Shown here: in pieces, positions 7,672 through 18,741 of the stretch
How the letters are laid out: each line of letters opens with the position of its first letter
Position numbering within the stretch: position 1 is the stretch's first letter
NCBI GenBank assembly: GCA_035626475.1
Contig: DASPNP010000021.1
Coordinates: 114,213-178,212, forward strand
Reading direction: 5' to 3'
DNA length: 64,000 nucleotides
From: DASPKT01 sp035626475
GTDB lineage: Bacteria; Pseudomonadota; Alphaproteobacteria; Azospirillales; Azospirillaceae
The notes under the pieces: generated by a model
Databases searched by the model: none
What the model was told of the DNA's origin: nothing
Seen by the model: only the letters and a program-made list of their open reading frames with translations
Position numbers and translations under genes: made by a program

Positions 7672-8388
7672 TCAGGACAGCAGGCTGACCCGCTCGCCAT
7701 GGCGCGTGCAGGCGGGCGAGACCAGCTCCAGGAAGGCGCCGGCGACGTCGTCGGGCTGGCGCAGGGTCTTGGGGTCCTCGCCGGGGAAGGCCTTGGCGCG
7801 CAGGTCGGTCGCGACCGGGCCGGGATCGATCAGGTTGACGCGCAGGCTGGTGGTCAGCGTCTCCGCCGCCCAGGTGCGCGCCATCATCTCCAGCGCCGCC
7901 TTGGCCGCGGCATAGCCGCTCCAATAGGCGACGGGTGACTGGCCGACGCTGTCGGTGACGAACAGGGCACGGCCGGCGTCCGACGCCCTGAGCATCGGGT
8001 CAAGCGTGCGGATCAGGCGCATGTTGGCGGTGACCGTCAGGGCCAGCACCTTCTCCCAATCCTTCGGCACGGCGTGCGCCATCGGGCCGATGGTGCCGAG
8101 CTGGGCGGCGTTGGCGACGAAGATGTCCAGGCGCCCGAACCGTTCGAACAGCATCGGCCCGAACATGTCGAGCTTGGCCTGGTCGACGGTCAGGTCCTGC
8201 GGCACCAGCGTGGCCGAGCCGCCGGCCGAGCGGATCGCGTCGTCCACCTCCTCCAGGCCCCCGACGGTACGGGCCATCAGCACGACATGCGCGCCGGCTG
8301 CTGCCAGGCGCTTGGCCACGGCCGCGCCGATGCCGCGCGAGGCGCCGGTAACGAGGGCCACGCGGCCGGCGAGGAGGGGGGTGGTCAT
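7672..8388 (-). CDS. short-chain dehydrogenase/reductase
   Basis: A 238-residue classical SDR using NAD(P)H. The cofactor motif TGASRGIG is near residues 14-21, the structural motif reads VANAA instead of NNAG, the catalytic Ser lies in VTDSVGQ and the YxxxK dyad is YAAAK. PGPVAT follows the active site as in the family. Substrate specificity is not predictable. It lies downstream of purF in the same direction, a place where a YciK-like SDR is common in Rhodospirillales, but a spacer of about 250 bp with R2 and R3 repeats separates them, so it probably has its own promoter. Confidence 0.85.
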   Translation of the reverse strand: MTTPLLAGRVALVTGASRGIGAAVAKRLAAAGAHVVLMARTVGGLEEVDDAIRSAGGSATLVPQDLTVDQAKLDMFGPMLFERFGRLDIFVANAAQLGTIGPMAHAVPKDWEKVLALTVTANMRLIRTLDPMLRASDAGRALFVTDSVGQSPVAYWSGYAAAKAALEMMARTWAAETLTTSLRVNLIDPGPVATDLRAKAFPGEDPKTLRQPDDVAGAFLELVSPACTRHGERVSLLS

Positions 8389-8420
8389 GGACGAAATCTC
8401 TGCGGGGATGGTTTCACTAT

Positions 8421-8459
8421 CCCGTCACCCCGGCGAAAGCCGGGGCCCAGGGGTTGCCG
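8421..8459. repeat. R2 repeat, single arm
   Basis: CCCGTCACCCCGGC-GAAA-GCCGGGG followed by CCCAGGGGTTGC. The hairpin core (CCCGGC/GCCGGG) and the CCCAGGGGTTGC tail are shared with the copies at 17621-17780 and 52688-53019. Only one arm of the inverted pair is present here. Confidence 0.7.
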
Positions 8460-8547
8460 GGCTGTACGCCCGATGCAGCGCGCCTATTTACCCGGTTTCA
8501 CCGGTCGCGCGGAATGAATTCGGCGGCCCGGGCTGCCCGGAGCCGGA

Positions 8548-8629
8548 CGTAGGTCGCATGGAGGCGCAGCCGCAATGCGACGCTCCCGCCGGGGCATGTC
8601 GCATTGCGCTCCGCTCCATGCGACCTACG
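8548..8629. repeat. R3 long palindromic repeat, copy A
   Basis: Terminal arms CGTAGGTCGCATGGA and TCCATGCGACCTACG are perfect reverse complements. Inner segments GCAATGCGAC and GTCGCATTGC extend the pairing, giving a long hairpin with a short GC-rich loop. A second copy lies at 25159-25242. It sits just past the 3' end of purF. Confidence 0.8.
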
Positions 8630-8641
8630 GGGTGGCGGCGA

Positions 8642-10102
<1,461 letters not shown>

Positions 10103-10177
10103 GGGCTAGGGGCCTCTCTCGCCTGGCGGTAGCGCGGCATATAAGCGGAAACCGCAGTCTGGCAAAGGGGCAACGCG

Positions 10178-10882
10178 TCAGGGCTTCCCCTGGCCCAGCC
10201 CCTCGATCGCCTTTTCCATGTCCGCGCGCTCGCGCTGGTTATAACCGCGATCGGGTTCCGGCGCATCCGCGTTCGGCGCATTGGTGGTCCCGGCGGGCAC
10301 GGGGTTGGACAGGCGCTGCAGCGCCTCCACGTCGCGCTGCGCCCGCTCGGCGGCCGCGCGCTGCTCCTCCGCCTCGCGGGTCAGCTTGTCCTTGGCGTCG
10401 GCCGGCACCAGCCCACGCAGGAACTCCGACCCCGAGGCCAGCATTGGCCGGGTGCGGGCGTCGCGCAGCCAGTCCGGCGGGGTGTCGCTCCAGATGAAGG
10501 TCGCGAACATGTAGGCGAGGCTGACCAGCACCGCGCCCCGCACCACGCCGAAGCCGAAGCCCAGCGAGCGGTCGATGGCCGAGAGCGCGCTGTCGCTGAC
10601 CTTGGCCGACAGCGTGTGGCTCAGCACCGAGAAGACCAGCAGCGCCGCCACGAACAGCCCGACGATGGTGACGCCGTCGGCGATCAGCTGGCGCTCGATA
10701 TAGGGCTGCACATAGGGCCGCACATGGTGGAAGCCGTACAGCGTCACCATCGCCGCGCCGATCCAGGCGGCGATGGACAGCACCTCGCGCACGAAGCCCC
10801 GGGCGAAGGCCAGCAGCGCCGACAGCAGGACGACCGCCGCGACGCCGACATCGACGGGGTTCAGGCCGCTATTGGGGTCCAT
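10178..10882 (-). CDS. cvpA: CvpA family inner-membrane protein
   Basis: A 234-residue membrane protein. The first 170 residues have about four hydrophobic helices (VDVGVAAVVLLSALLAF, AAWIGAAMVTLYGF, IVGLFVAALLVF and VVRGAVLVSLAYMFA) with the family motif GFVREVLSIAAW and SIDRSLGFGFG. The last 65 residues are a soluble charged tail with a coiled-coil-like EAEEQRAAAERAQRDVEALQR region. CvpA was named for colicin V production, and its gene is a habitual neighbour of purF; its molecular role is unclear. It lies three bases from radA, suggesting the operon radA-cvpA-purF. Confidence 0.9.
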   Translation of the reverse strand: MDPNSGLNPVDVGVAAVVLLSALLAFARGFVREVLSIAAWIGAAMVTLYGFHHVRPYVQPYIERQLIADGVTIVGLFVAALLVFSVLSHTLSAKVSDSALSAIDRSLGFGFGVVRGAVLVSLAYMFATFIWSDTPPDWLRDARTRPMLASGSEFLRGLVPADAKDKLTREAEEQRAAAERAQRDVEALQRLSNPVPAGTTNAPNADAPEPDRGYNQRERADMEKAIEGLGQGKP

Positions 10883-10885
10883 GGC

Positions 10886-12280
<1,395 letters not shown>

Positions 12281-12438
12281 ATCAAGAATGGTTGGGAACC
12301 GCTTCCCTATATAGCACCGGAGGGGCCGTTTCCGAGGGGAGCTTTGCCCCTCCGGCCCCGTTCCCATCCTCCCCGACCGGGCGGTTTGCCGGGCGGGCGG
12401 CATGCTCTACCATGCCCGGTAAACAGGGGAGAACGGGC

Positions 12439-14037
12439 ATGGCATTCCGGACGGGGCGGGCGCTGGCCATGGTGGCCTGCCTGGCGATGGCGGCGAGCAC
12501 GAGGGCGCAGGCTGCCCAGACCCTGGTCTATTGCGCCGAGGGCACGCCCGACTCGCTGAACCCGATGCTCAGCACCCAGTCCAACACCTTCGACGTGGGC
12601 GAGGCCATCTACGACCGGCTGGTGCACCTGAAGCGCGGCACCATCGACTTCGCGCCCGGGCTGGCGGAGCGCTGGGAGGTGGAGGAGGACGGGAGGGCCG
12701 TCGTCTTCCACCTGCGACGCGACGTGAAATGGCATGAGACCCGGGGCTTCAAGCCGACGCGCGGCCTCACGGCCGACGACGTGGTCTTCAGCTATGCCCG
12801 CCAGTGGGACAAGGCGAACCCCTATTACCGCCAGGGCGGCGCCGGCTACGCCTCCTTCCTCAATCTCGGCCTGCCCGAGCTGATCACCGCCATCGAGAAG
12901 GTGGACGAGCACAGTGTGCGCTTCCGGCTGCGCGAGGCCGACGCTGCCTTCGTCTCGGCCGTCTCCTACGGCTCCAACGTGATCCAGTCCAAGGAGTATG
13001 CCGACGCCATGCTGAAGGCCGGCACGCCGGAGAAGCTGGACAATGAGCCGGTCGGCACCGGGCCTTTCCAGGTACTGCGCTACGAAAAGGACACGATGCT
13101 GCGGCTGCGCGCCTTCGACGCCCATTGGGCCGGGCGCGCCAGGTCCGACAACCTCATCTTCGTCATCGCGCCCGACGCGGCCGTGCGGCTGGCGAAGCTG
13201 CAGGCGGGCGAGTGCCAGATCATGTCATACCCCAACCCGGCGGACATGCCGCGGATCAAGGCGGACCAGCGCCTCGCCACGGTTTCCATGACCAACCTGA
13301 ACATCGGCTACGTCTCGCTGAACACGAAGAAGCCCTGGCTGGCGGACAGGCGGGTGCGCCAGGCGCTGACCATGGCGATCGACGTGAACGCCATCATCGG
13401 CGCCGTGTACCAGGGCAACGCCGTGCGCGCGGCGACGCCGGTGACGCCCGGTCACTGGGCGCACAATCCGGACATCCAGCCGCGCGCCTTCGACCCGGAG
13501 AAGGCCAAGGCGCTGCTGACCGAAGCCGGCTTCGATTTCGGGCGCGAGCTGGTGCTGTTCGCCATGCCGGTGCAGCGCCCCTACAATCCGGACGCCCGCC
13601 GCATGGCCGAGATGATGCAGGCCGACCTCGCGAAGATCGGGGTGAAGGCGAAGATCGTCAGCTACGAGTGGGGCGAGTACATCCGCCGCCTGCGCCAGGG
13701 CGAGCACGACCTCGGCCTCATCGGCTGGTCCTGGGCGGGCGAGCCCAACGACGTGCTCTACCAGCTGCTCTCCTGCGACGCCGCCAACCCCGCCGGCAGC
13801 AACAACTCGCAATGGTGCGACCCGCGCTATGACGATTTGATCCAGCGGGCCCGCCGCACCTTCGACCGCGAGGAGCGCGCCCGCCTCTACCGCGAGGCCC
13901 AGGCGATCTGGCACGAGGAGGCGCCCTGGCTGACCATCGCCCACTCCATCGTGAACGTGCCGATGAGCAATCGCGTCCAGGGCTTCGTCCAGATGCCCAA
14001 CAACCGCATGCTGTTCGACCGGGTGGAGTTGAAGTAG
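12439..14037 (+). CDS. periplasmic dipeptide/oligopeptide-binding protein (SBP family 5)
   Basis: A 532-residue extracellular solute-binding protein of the DppA/OppA class. A Sec signal peptide covers residues about 1-28 (LAMVACLAMAASTRAQA). The mature domain opens with TLVYCAEGTPDSLNPML and has the SBP_bac_5 stretches VFHLRRDVKWH, ADDVVFSYARQWD and RRVRQALTMAID. The RQALTMAID and NPDIQPRAFDPEKAKALL order and the ending INVPMSNRVQGF are typical of DppA. The start is fixed by GGGGAGA before ATG 12439. No permease or ATPase gene is present nearby, so it is either an orphan receptor or serves a transporter encoded elsewhere. Confidence 0.9.
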   Translation: MAFRTGRALAMVACLAMAASTRAQAAQTLVYCAEGTPDSLNPMLSTQSNTFDVGEAIYDRLVHLKRGTIDFAPGLAERWEVEEDGRAVVFHLRRDVKWHETRGFKPTRGLTADDVVFSYARQWDKANPYYRQGGAGYASFLNLGLPELITAIEKVDEHSVRFRLREADAAFVSAVSYGSNVIQSKEYADAMLKAGTPEKLDNEPVGTGPFQVLRYEKDTMLRLRAFDAHWAGRARSDNLIFVIAPDAAVRLAKLQAGECQIMSYPNPADMPRIKADQRLATVSMTNLNIGYVSLNTKKPWLADRRVRQALTMAIDVNAIIGAVYQGNAVRAATPVTPGHWAHNPDIQPRAFDPEKAKALLTEAGFDFGRELVLFAMPVQRPYNPDARRMAEMMQADLAKIGVKAKIVSYEWGEYIRRLRQGEHDLGLIGWSWAGEPNDVLYQLLSCDAANPAGSNNSQWCDPRYDDLIQRARRTFDREERARLYREAQAIWHEEAPWLTIAHSIVNVPMSNRVQGFVQMPNNRMLFDRVELK

Positions 14038-14052
14038 GGGAGGGGCTAGCCC

Positions 14053-14180
14053 GTGGTGCGTCCTTCGACAAGCTCAGGATGAGGAAGGGGGGATGCCAGG
14101 CACTGCTGGCTCCACACCCAAGCTCGGCCAGGAGCAGCTAAATCTCCCTCATGCTGAGCCTGTCGAAGCACGCACAGCAC
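14053..14180 (+). repeat. R1 dispersed repeat, copy 3
   Basis: A complete element. The left terminal repeat is GTGCGTCCTTCGACAAGCTC and the right one is CTGAGCCTGTCGAAGCACGC. The interior holds GATGCCAGGCACTGCTGGC and GGAGCAGCTAAATC. It fills almost all of the 172-bp spacer between the convergent peptide-binding protein and mlaF genes. Confidence 0.85.
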
Positions 14181-14209
14181 CAACGCTGTCTAATTGAAGG
14201 GCCGAAGCC

Positions 14210-14983
14210 TCACAAATTCCGCACCTGCATCTGGATCGGCCCTTCGGCGCGGCCGTGGATGAACTGGTCGACATGGGCGTTGCCGGAGCGGTCGATCTCC
14301 GAGACCGGGCCGGTCCAGATCAGCTTTCCCTTGTAGAGCATCGCCACCCGGTCGGCGATCTTGCGGGCGCTGGCCATGTCGTGGGTGATGGAGACGGCGG
14401 TGGCGCCGAGGTCCTTCACGCACTTCACGATCAGGTCGTTGATGACGTCCGCCATGATCGGGTCGAGGCCGGTGGTCGGCTCGTCGAAGAAGATGATCTC
14501 GGGTGTGGTGGCGATGGCGCGGGCGAGGCCGACGCGCTTCTGCATGCCGCCCGACAGCTCCGACGGCGACAGCTCGCCCACCTCGGGCGTCAGGCCGACG
14601 GCGGCCATCTTCTCCAGCGCGATCTCCTTGGCCTGGGGGCGGGGCATGTGCCGGCCCTGGATCAGGCCGAAGGCGACGTTCTCCCAGACCTTCAGGCTGT
14701 CGAACAGCGCGGCGCCCTGGAACAGCATGCCGAACTTGCGCAGCACGCGCTCGCGGTCCTTGGCGCCGAGATGGGTGGTGTCCTCGCCGTCGATGCGGAT
14801 GGTGCCCTGGTCGGGGGTGAGGATGCCCAGGATGCTCTTCAGCAGCACCGACTTGCCGGTGCCCGAGCCGCCGATAACCACCAGCGATTCGCCGCGGGCG
14901 ACCTCCAGGTCGATCCCGTCGAGCACGATCTTGGGGCCGAACGCCTTGTGGACGCCCTGGAGCTGGATCTTCGGCACGGTCAT
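14210..14983 (-). CDS. mlaF: ABC transporter ATPase of the Mla phospholipid system
   Basis: A 257-residue ABC ATPase that powers intermembrane phospholipid traffic with MlaE. Walker A is GGSGTGKSVLL, the signature is SELSGGMQKR, and Walker B is IIFFDEPTTGLDP. The Met-Gln after the signature Gly is characteristic of the MlaF/MKL/Ttg2A branch. Its ATG overlaps the stop of mlaE by four bases. The MCE-domain substrate protein gene mlaD, which usually follows, is absent: the spacer after this gene contains only an R1 repeat and then an unrelated convergent gene. Confidence 0.93.
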   Translation of the reverse strand: MTVPKIQLQGVHKAFGPKIVLDGIDLEVARGESLVVIGGSGTGKSVLLKSILGILTPDQGTIRIDGEDTTHLGAKDRERVLRKFGMLFQGAALFDSLKVWENVAFGLIQGRHMPRPQAKEIALEKMAAVGLTPEVGELSPSELSGGMQKRVGLARAIATTPEIIFFDEPTTGLDPIMADVINDLIVKCVKDLGATAVSITHDMASARKIADRVAMLYKGKLIWTGPVSEIDRSGNAHVDQFIHGRAEGPIQMQVRNL

Positions 14984-15750
14984 GAGAAGAAGATCCCCGT
15001 CAGCAGGTAGTTGAACACCAGGATCATGATGGAGGCCGACACCACCGCGTTGGTGGTGGCGGCACCCACGCCCTGCGCGCCGCCCTTGGAGTGGTAGCCG
15101 TGGTAGCAGCCCATGAGCGCGATGAAGAAGCCGAACACGGCGGCCTTCACGAGGCCGGAGACCACGTCCATGACCTCCAGATACTCGATGGTGCGGTCCA
15201 GATAGGTGCCGGGGTTGAAGCCCAGCCGATAGACGCCCACCAGATAGCCGCCGAAGACGCCAATGATGTCGGCCACCAGCACCAGCAGCGGCAGCATCAG
15301 CGTGCCGGCCAGCACGCGCGGCGCCACCAGGTACTTGAACGGGTTGGTCGCCAGCGTGGTCAGCGCGTCCACCTGCTCGGTGACGCGCATGGTGCCGATC
15401 TCGGCGGCCATGGCGGCGCCGATGCGGCCCGCCACCATCAGGCCAGCCAGCACTGGGCCCAGCTCGCGGGTGATGGAGAGCACGACGACGGTCGCCACCG
15501 CGCTCTCGGCCGAGAAGCGGGAAAAGCCGGAATAGCTCTGCAGCGCCAGCACCATGCCGGTGAACAGCGCCGTCAGCCCCACCACCGGCAGCGAGTAGTA
15601 GCCGATGTCTATCACCTGCCGCAGGATCTGGCGGGGATAGAAGGGCGGCCGGAAGATGTGCGAGACGGCGAGCGCCAAGAACATGGACAACCGGCCGGTC
15701 GCCTCGAAGAATTGGAGCGTGGCCCGGCCGATGCCGCTGACGAAGCCCAT
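14980..15750 (-). CDS. mlaE: Mla/MCE system permease
   Basis: A 256-residue inner-membrane permease of the MlaE family. It begins with an amphipathic interfacial helix (IGRATLQFFEATG), followed by about five hydrophobic helices. The conserved permease core reads ITRELGPVLAGLMVAGRIGAAMAAEIGTMRVTEQVDAL, the best-known MlaE signature region, and the C-terminus has VGAATTNAVVSASIMILVFNYLL. With mlaF it forms the inner-membrane part of the complex that keeps outer-membrane lipid asymmetry. It is the first gene of the two-gene unit. Confidence 0.94.
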   Translation of the reverse strand: MGFVSGIGRATLQFFEATGRLSMFLALAVSHIFRPPFYPRQILRQVIDIGYYSLPVVGLTALFTGMVLALQSYSGFSRFSAESAVATVVVLSITRELGPVLAGLMVAGRIGAAMAAEIGTMRVTEQVDALTTLATNPFKYLVAPRVLAGTLMLPLLVLVADIIGVFGGYLVGVYRLGFNPGTYLDRTIEYLEVMDVVSGLVKAAVFGFFIALMGCYHGYHSKGGAQGVGAATTNAVVSASIMILVFNYLLTGIFFS

Positions 15751-15864
15751 GCGTGGCTCTCCCTAGGAATCCCGAGCGCCCGCCCGGGTGGGGCGGGCGA
15801 GGGCGGCGAACCGTAGCCACCGCCCCCGGGCCTGTCAACGCCACCTCGGACAGGAGGTTCAGTC

Positions 15865-17376
15865 CTACTCGTCGTAGGACTGGCCGGCCAGCGAGTGGTG
15901 CGGGTCGAGGTCGCTGAACTTGGTGAACTCGCCGTTGAAGTGCATGCGCACGCTGCCGACGGGGCCGTGGCGCTGCTTGGCGATGATCGCTTCGGCGGTG
16001 TTGTAGACCTCCTCCAGCCGCTGCTTCCAGCGCTGGTAGCGGTCGTTGAACTTGTCCTCGCCCTCGTCCGGCCGGCGCGACGGCTCGGCGCGCTCCAGAT
16101 AATACTGCTCGCGGTAGACGAACATGACCACGTCGGCGTCCTGCTCGATCGAGCCCGATTCGCGCAGGTCTGACAGCTGCGGCCGCTTGTCCTCGCGCTG
16201 CTCCACCGCGCGGGAGAGCTGCGACAGCGCGATGACCGGCAGGTCCAGCTCCTTGGCGATGGCCTTCAGGCCGCGGGTGATCTCCGAGATCTCCTGCACG
16301 CGGTTCTCGGACTTGGACACGCCGCCGCCGCGCAGCAGCTGCAGATAGTCGACCACGATCAGCCCCAGCCCGCTGGTCCGCTTCAGGCGCCGCGCGCGGG
16401 TGCGGACGGCGGTGATGGACAGGGCCGGCGTGTCGTCCACGTAGAAGGGGACGCGCGCCAGATACTGGCTGGCCTCGACGAACTTGGGGAAGTCGCTCTC
16501 GCGGATGTCGCCGCGGCGCATCTTGTCGCCGCTCACCTGCGCCTCGTCGGCCAGGATACGCAGCGCCAGCTGCTCGGCGCTCATTTCCAGAGAGAAGAAG
16601 CCGACGGGAGCACCTTCCTCGCCGTTCGACTGCATGTAGGCCTTGGCGGCGTTGAAGGCGATGTTGGTGGCGAGCGCCGTCTTACCCATGGAGGGACGGC
16701 CGGCCAGGATGATCAGGTCCGAGGGGTGCAGGCCGCCCAGCTTGGCGTCCAGGTCGCGCAGGCCCGAGGTCACGCCGGTGACGTGGCTGGAGCGGCGGAA
16801 GGCGGCCTCCGCCGTCTCGATGGCGGCGGCCAGGCTGCGCTGGAAGGGGATGAAGCCGCCGCCGACGTCGCCCGTGGAGGCGAGGTCGAACAGCTTCTTC
16901 TCCGCCTCCTCGATCTGGTCGGTCGCCACCACGTCGATCTCGTGGCGGTAGGCCTGGTTGACCATCTCCTCGCCGACATCGATCAGCTGCCGGCGCAGAT
17001 AGGCGTCGTGGATGATGCGGCCGTAATCCTCGGCGTTCTGAACCGTCACGATGGCCGCGGCCAAGCGGGCCAGGTACTCGGCGCCGCCGATCTGGGTCAG
17101 GTCGGCGTCCTGCTCGAAATAAGCCTTCAGCGTCAGCGGGTTGGCGACCTGCCCCCGCTCGATCAGCTTGATGCAGGCGGTGTAGATGCGGCCGTTCGCC
17201 GGGTCGAAGAAGCTCTCCGGCCGCAGGAACTCGGCGACCTTCTCATAGGCCTTGTTGTTGACCAGGATGGCGCCCAGCAGCGCCTGCTCCGCCTCCTCGT
17301 TGTGGGGCGGGACGCGGTAGGCGAGGCCGCCCTGCTGGTCGCGGGCGGCGGATTTGTCGAGCAGCTTCGTGTCCAT
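15865..17376 (-). CDS. dnaB: replicative DNA helicase
   Basis: A 503-residue hexameric helicase at the replication fork. The N-terminal primase-interacting domain starts at RVPPHNEEAEQALLGAIL, a linker follows, and the RecA-like domain has Walker A AGRPSMGKTALA, Walker B LIVVDYLQLL and the arginine-finger region SQLSRAVEQREDKRPQLSDLRESG. There is no intein: the P-loop and DYLQLL regions are continuous. The start at 17376 (MDTKLL) gives normal length; upstream ATG codons in the open frame lead into repeat DNA. It follows rplI on the same strand, as usual in Alphaproteobacteria, but repeats and a terminator separate them here. Confidence 0.95.
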   Translation of the reverse strand: MDTKLLDKSAARDQQGGLAYRVPPHNEEAEQALLGAILVNNKAYEKVAEFLRPESFFDPANGRIYTACIKLIERGQVANPLTLKAYFEQDADLTQIGGAEYLARLAAAIVTVQNAEDYGRIIHDAYLRRQLIDVGEEMVNQAYRHEIDVVATDQIEEAEKKLFDLASTGDVGGGFIPFQRSLAAAIETAEAAFRRSSHVTGVTSGLRDLDAKLGGLHPSDLIILAGRPSMGKTALATNIAFNAAKAYMQSNGEEGAPVGFFSLEMSAEQLALRILADEAQVSGDKMRRGDIRESDFPKFVEASQYLARVPFYVDDTPALSITAVRTRARRLKRTSGLGLIVVDYLQLLRGGGVSKSENRVQEISEITRGLKAIAKELDLPVIALSQLSRAVEQREDKRPQLSDLRESGSIEQDADVVMFVYREQYYLERAEPSRRPDEGEDKFNDRYQRWKQRLEEVYNTAEAIIAKQRHGPVGSVRMHFNGEFTKFSDLDPHHSLAGQSYDE

Positions 17377-17620
17377 GGCGACCAGGATAACAGCGCGGAA
17401 GGCCCGGAGGATAACGCCTACTCCTTTGGAGCGGCATGAAAAGTGGGGAGGGGATTCGTCCCCAGCCTGATAACTCTGGGGATAACTCCGCCTGACCCGC
17501 GGAATTCCGTGCCTCCATGCCACGCGGTGGGCGGACGATCCTGTGGACGGTGTGGCGGATGGGCCGCAGGAGGCGGGGCATGAGAACGGTCGAGTGGCGT
17601 TCCCCCTCCGTCCCCTCTCA

Positions 17621-17780
17621 CCCGTCACCCCGACGAAAGTCGGGGCCCAGGGGTTGCAGCGGGATGCGCTGCATGAAGCACTGCCTCAACCATATGTGAG
17701 CGCGCCCAGGCGGGAGGGCGTGCTTCATCAATCCACCATGGCGGCAACCCCTGGGTCCCGGCTTTCGCCGGGATGACGGG
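17621..17780. repeat. R2 repeat, inverted pair
   Basis: The left arm begins CCCGTCACCCCGACGAAAGT and continues through CCCAGGGGTTGC to ATGAAGCA; the right arm is its inverted counterpart from TGCTTCAT through GCAACCCCTGGG to GGATGACGGG. The arms are about 60 bp each, with a spacer of roughly 40 bp. Each arm also contains its own short hairpin with an AAAG-type loop. Confidence 0.8.
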
Positions 17781-17822
17781 GTAGAGATAGGAAGCGGCGC
17801 CCATACGACCGACGCCGCGCGC

Positions 17823-17858
17823 AAAGAAAAAGGGCCGCGCCCGGAGGCGCGGCCCTTT
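17823..17858 (-). terminator. rho-independent terminator of the rpsF-rpsR-rplI operon
   Basis: On the minus strand GGGCCGCGCC, a CTCC-type loop and GGCGCGGCCC form a strong stem followed by TTTTTCTTT, located about 28 bases past the rplI stop codon. Confidence 0.9.
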
Positions 17859-17885
17859 CCCGTGATACGAACCTGGATGCCAGGA

Positions 17886-18452
17886 TCAGGCGGCGGTGTC
17901 CTCGCCGGCCTCATCATTGGTCTCCTCGGCGTCCGTCTCGTCCTCGTCCTCGTCGCCGCCGCGGCCGGTGACCATGCCGCCGCGCTGGGCCTGGAGCTCG
18001 GCCTCTTCGGCGGAGCGGGCCACGTTCACGGTGATGGCGACCGAGACCTCGGGGTGCAGGACCAGGCGCACCTTGAACAGGCCGAGCGTCTTGATCGGCG
18101 TGTCGATGGCGACCTGGCTGCGCTCGATGGACGTGCCGGCCGCCACGACGGCGTCGGCGATGTCACGGGCGTTGACGGAGCCGTACAGGATGCCGGTCTC
18201 GCCGGACTGGCGGGTGATCACCACGCTCAGGCCTTCGATCTTCGCGGCGGCCTGCTCGGCCTCCTTGCGACGCTCGGCGTTCTGCGCCTCCAGGCGAGCC
18301 TTCTGGCTCTCGAAGAACGCCATGTTCTCCTTGGTGGCGCGCATCGCCTTCTTCTGGGGCAGGAGGTAGTTCCGGGCATAACCCGGCTTCACCTTCACGA
18401 CCTGACCCATTTGGCCGAGCTTCTCGACCCGCTGCAGCAGGATGATGTCCAT
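17886..18452 (-). CDS. rplI: 50S ribosomal protein L9
   Basis: A 188-residue ribosomal protein binding 23S rRNA near the L1 stalk. The N-terminal rRNA-binding domain begins with MDIILLQRVEKLGQMGQVVKVKPGYARNYLLPQ split as in all L9 proteins, a long connecting helix follows, and the C-terminal domain includes SGETGILYGSVNARDI and VRLVLHPEVSVAITV. About 35 extra residues at the end are very acidic (GGDEDEDETDAEETNDEAGE), an extension common in alphaproteobacterial L9. It is the last gene of rpsF-rpsR-rplI, 16 bases after rpsR. Confidence 0.96.
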   Translation of the reverse strand: MDIILLQRVEKLGQMGQVVKVKPGYARNYLLPQKKAMRATKENMAFFESQKARLEAQNAERRKEAEQAAAKIEGLSVVITRQSGETGILYGSVNARDIADAVVAAGTSIERSQVAIDTPIKTLGLFKVRLVLHPEVSVAITVNVARSAEEAELQAQRGGMVTGRGGDEDEDETDAEETNDEAGEDTAA

Positions 18453-18468
18453 GATCTGTCCTCCGCCC

Positions 18469-18741
18469 TTACTTCACGATGTAGGGCAGCAGGGCGAGGA
18501 AGCGGGCGCGCTTGATCGCGCGGGCCAGCTCACGCTGCTTCTTGGCCGAGACGGCCGTGATGCGGCTCGGGACGATCTTGCCCCGCTCGGAGATGAAGCG
18601 CGACAGCAGCTTCACGTCCTTGTAGTCGATCGCCGGAGCATTCGGGCCCGAGAACGGGCAGGTCTTGCGGCGGCGGAAGAACGGACGGCGACCGCCAGCC
18701 GGGCGGCCACCACCGGTGCTCTGACCCTGCGTCGGGTTCAT
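18469..18741 (-). CDS. rpsR: 30S ribosomal protein S18
   Basis: A 90-residue S18 that pairs with S6 on the small-subunit platform. After a Gly/Arg-rich head (GGGRPAGGRRPFFRRRK) come CPFSG, IDYKDVKLLSRFISERGKI, PSRITAVSAKKQRELARAIKRARFLALLPY, the full S18 consensus in order. Its ATG overlaps the rpsF stop by four bases, so S6 and S18 are translationally coupled, fitting their heterodimer. Confidence 0.97.
   Translation of the reverse strand: MNPTQGQSTGGGRPAGGRRPFFRRRKTCPFSGPNAPAIDYKDVKLLSRFISERGKIVPSRITAVSAKKQRELARAIKRARFLALLPYIVK

Larger units (their letters stand above)
17377..17885. other. 509 bp intergenic region with an R2 pair and the rplI terminator
   Basis: No protein gene is supported. 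It holds the dnaB promoter region near 17377-17480, an inverted pair of R2 arms at 17621-17780 and the terminator of the ribosomal operon at 17823-17858. The presence of the terminator and repeats suggests dnaB has its own promoter and is not co-transcribed with rplI. Confidence 0.6.
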
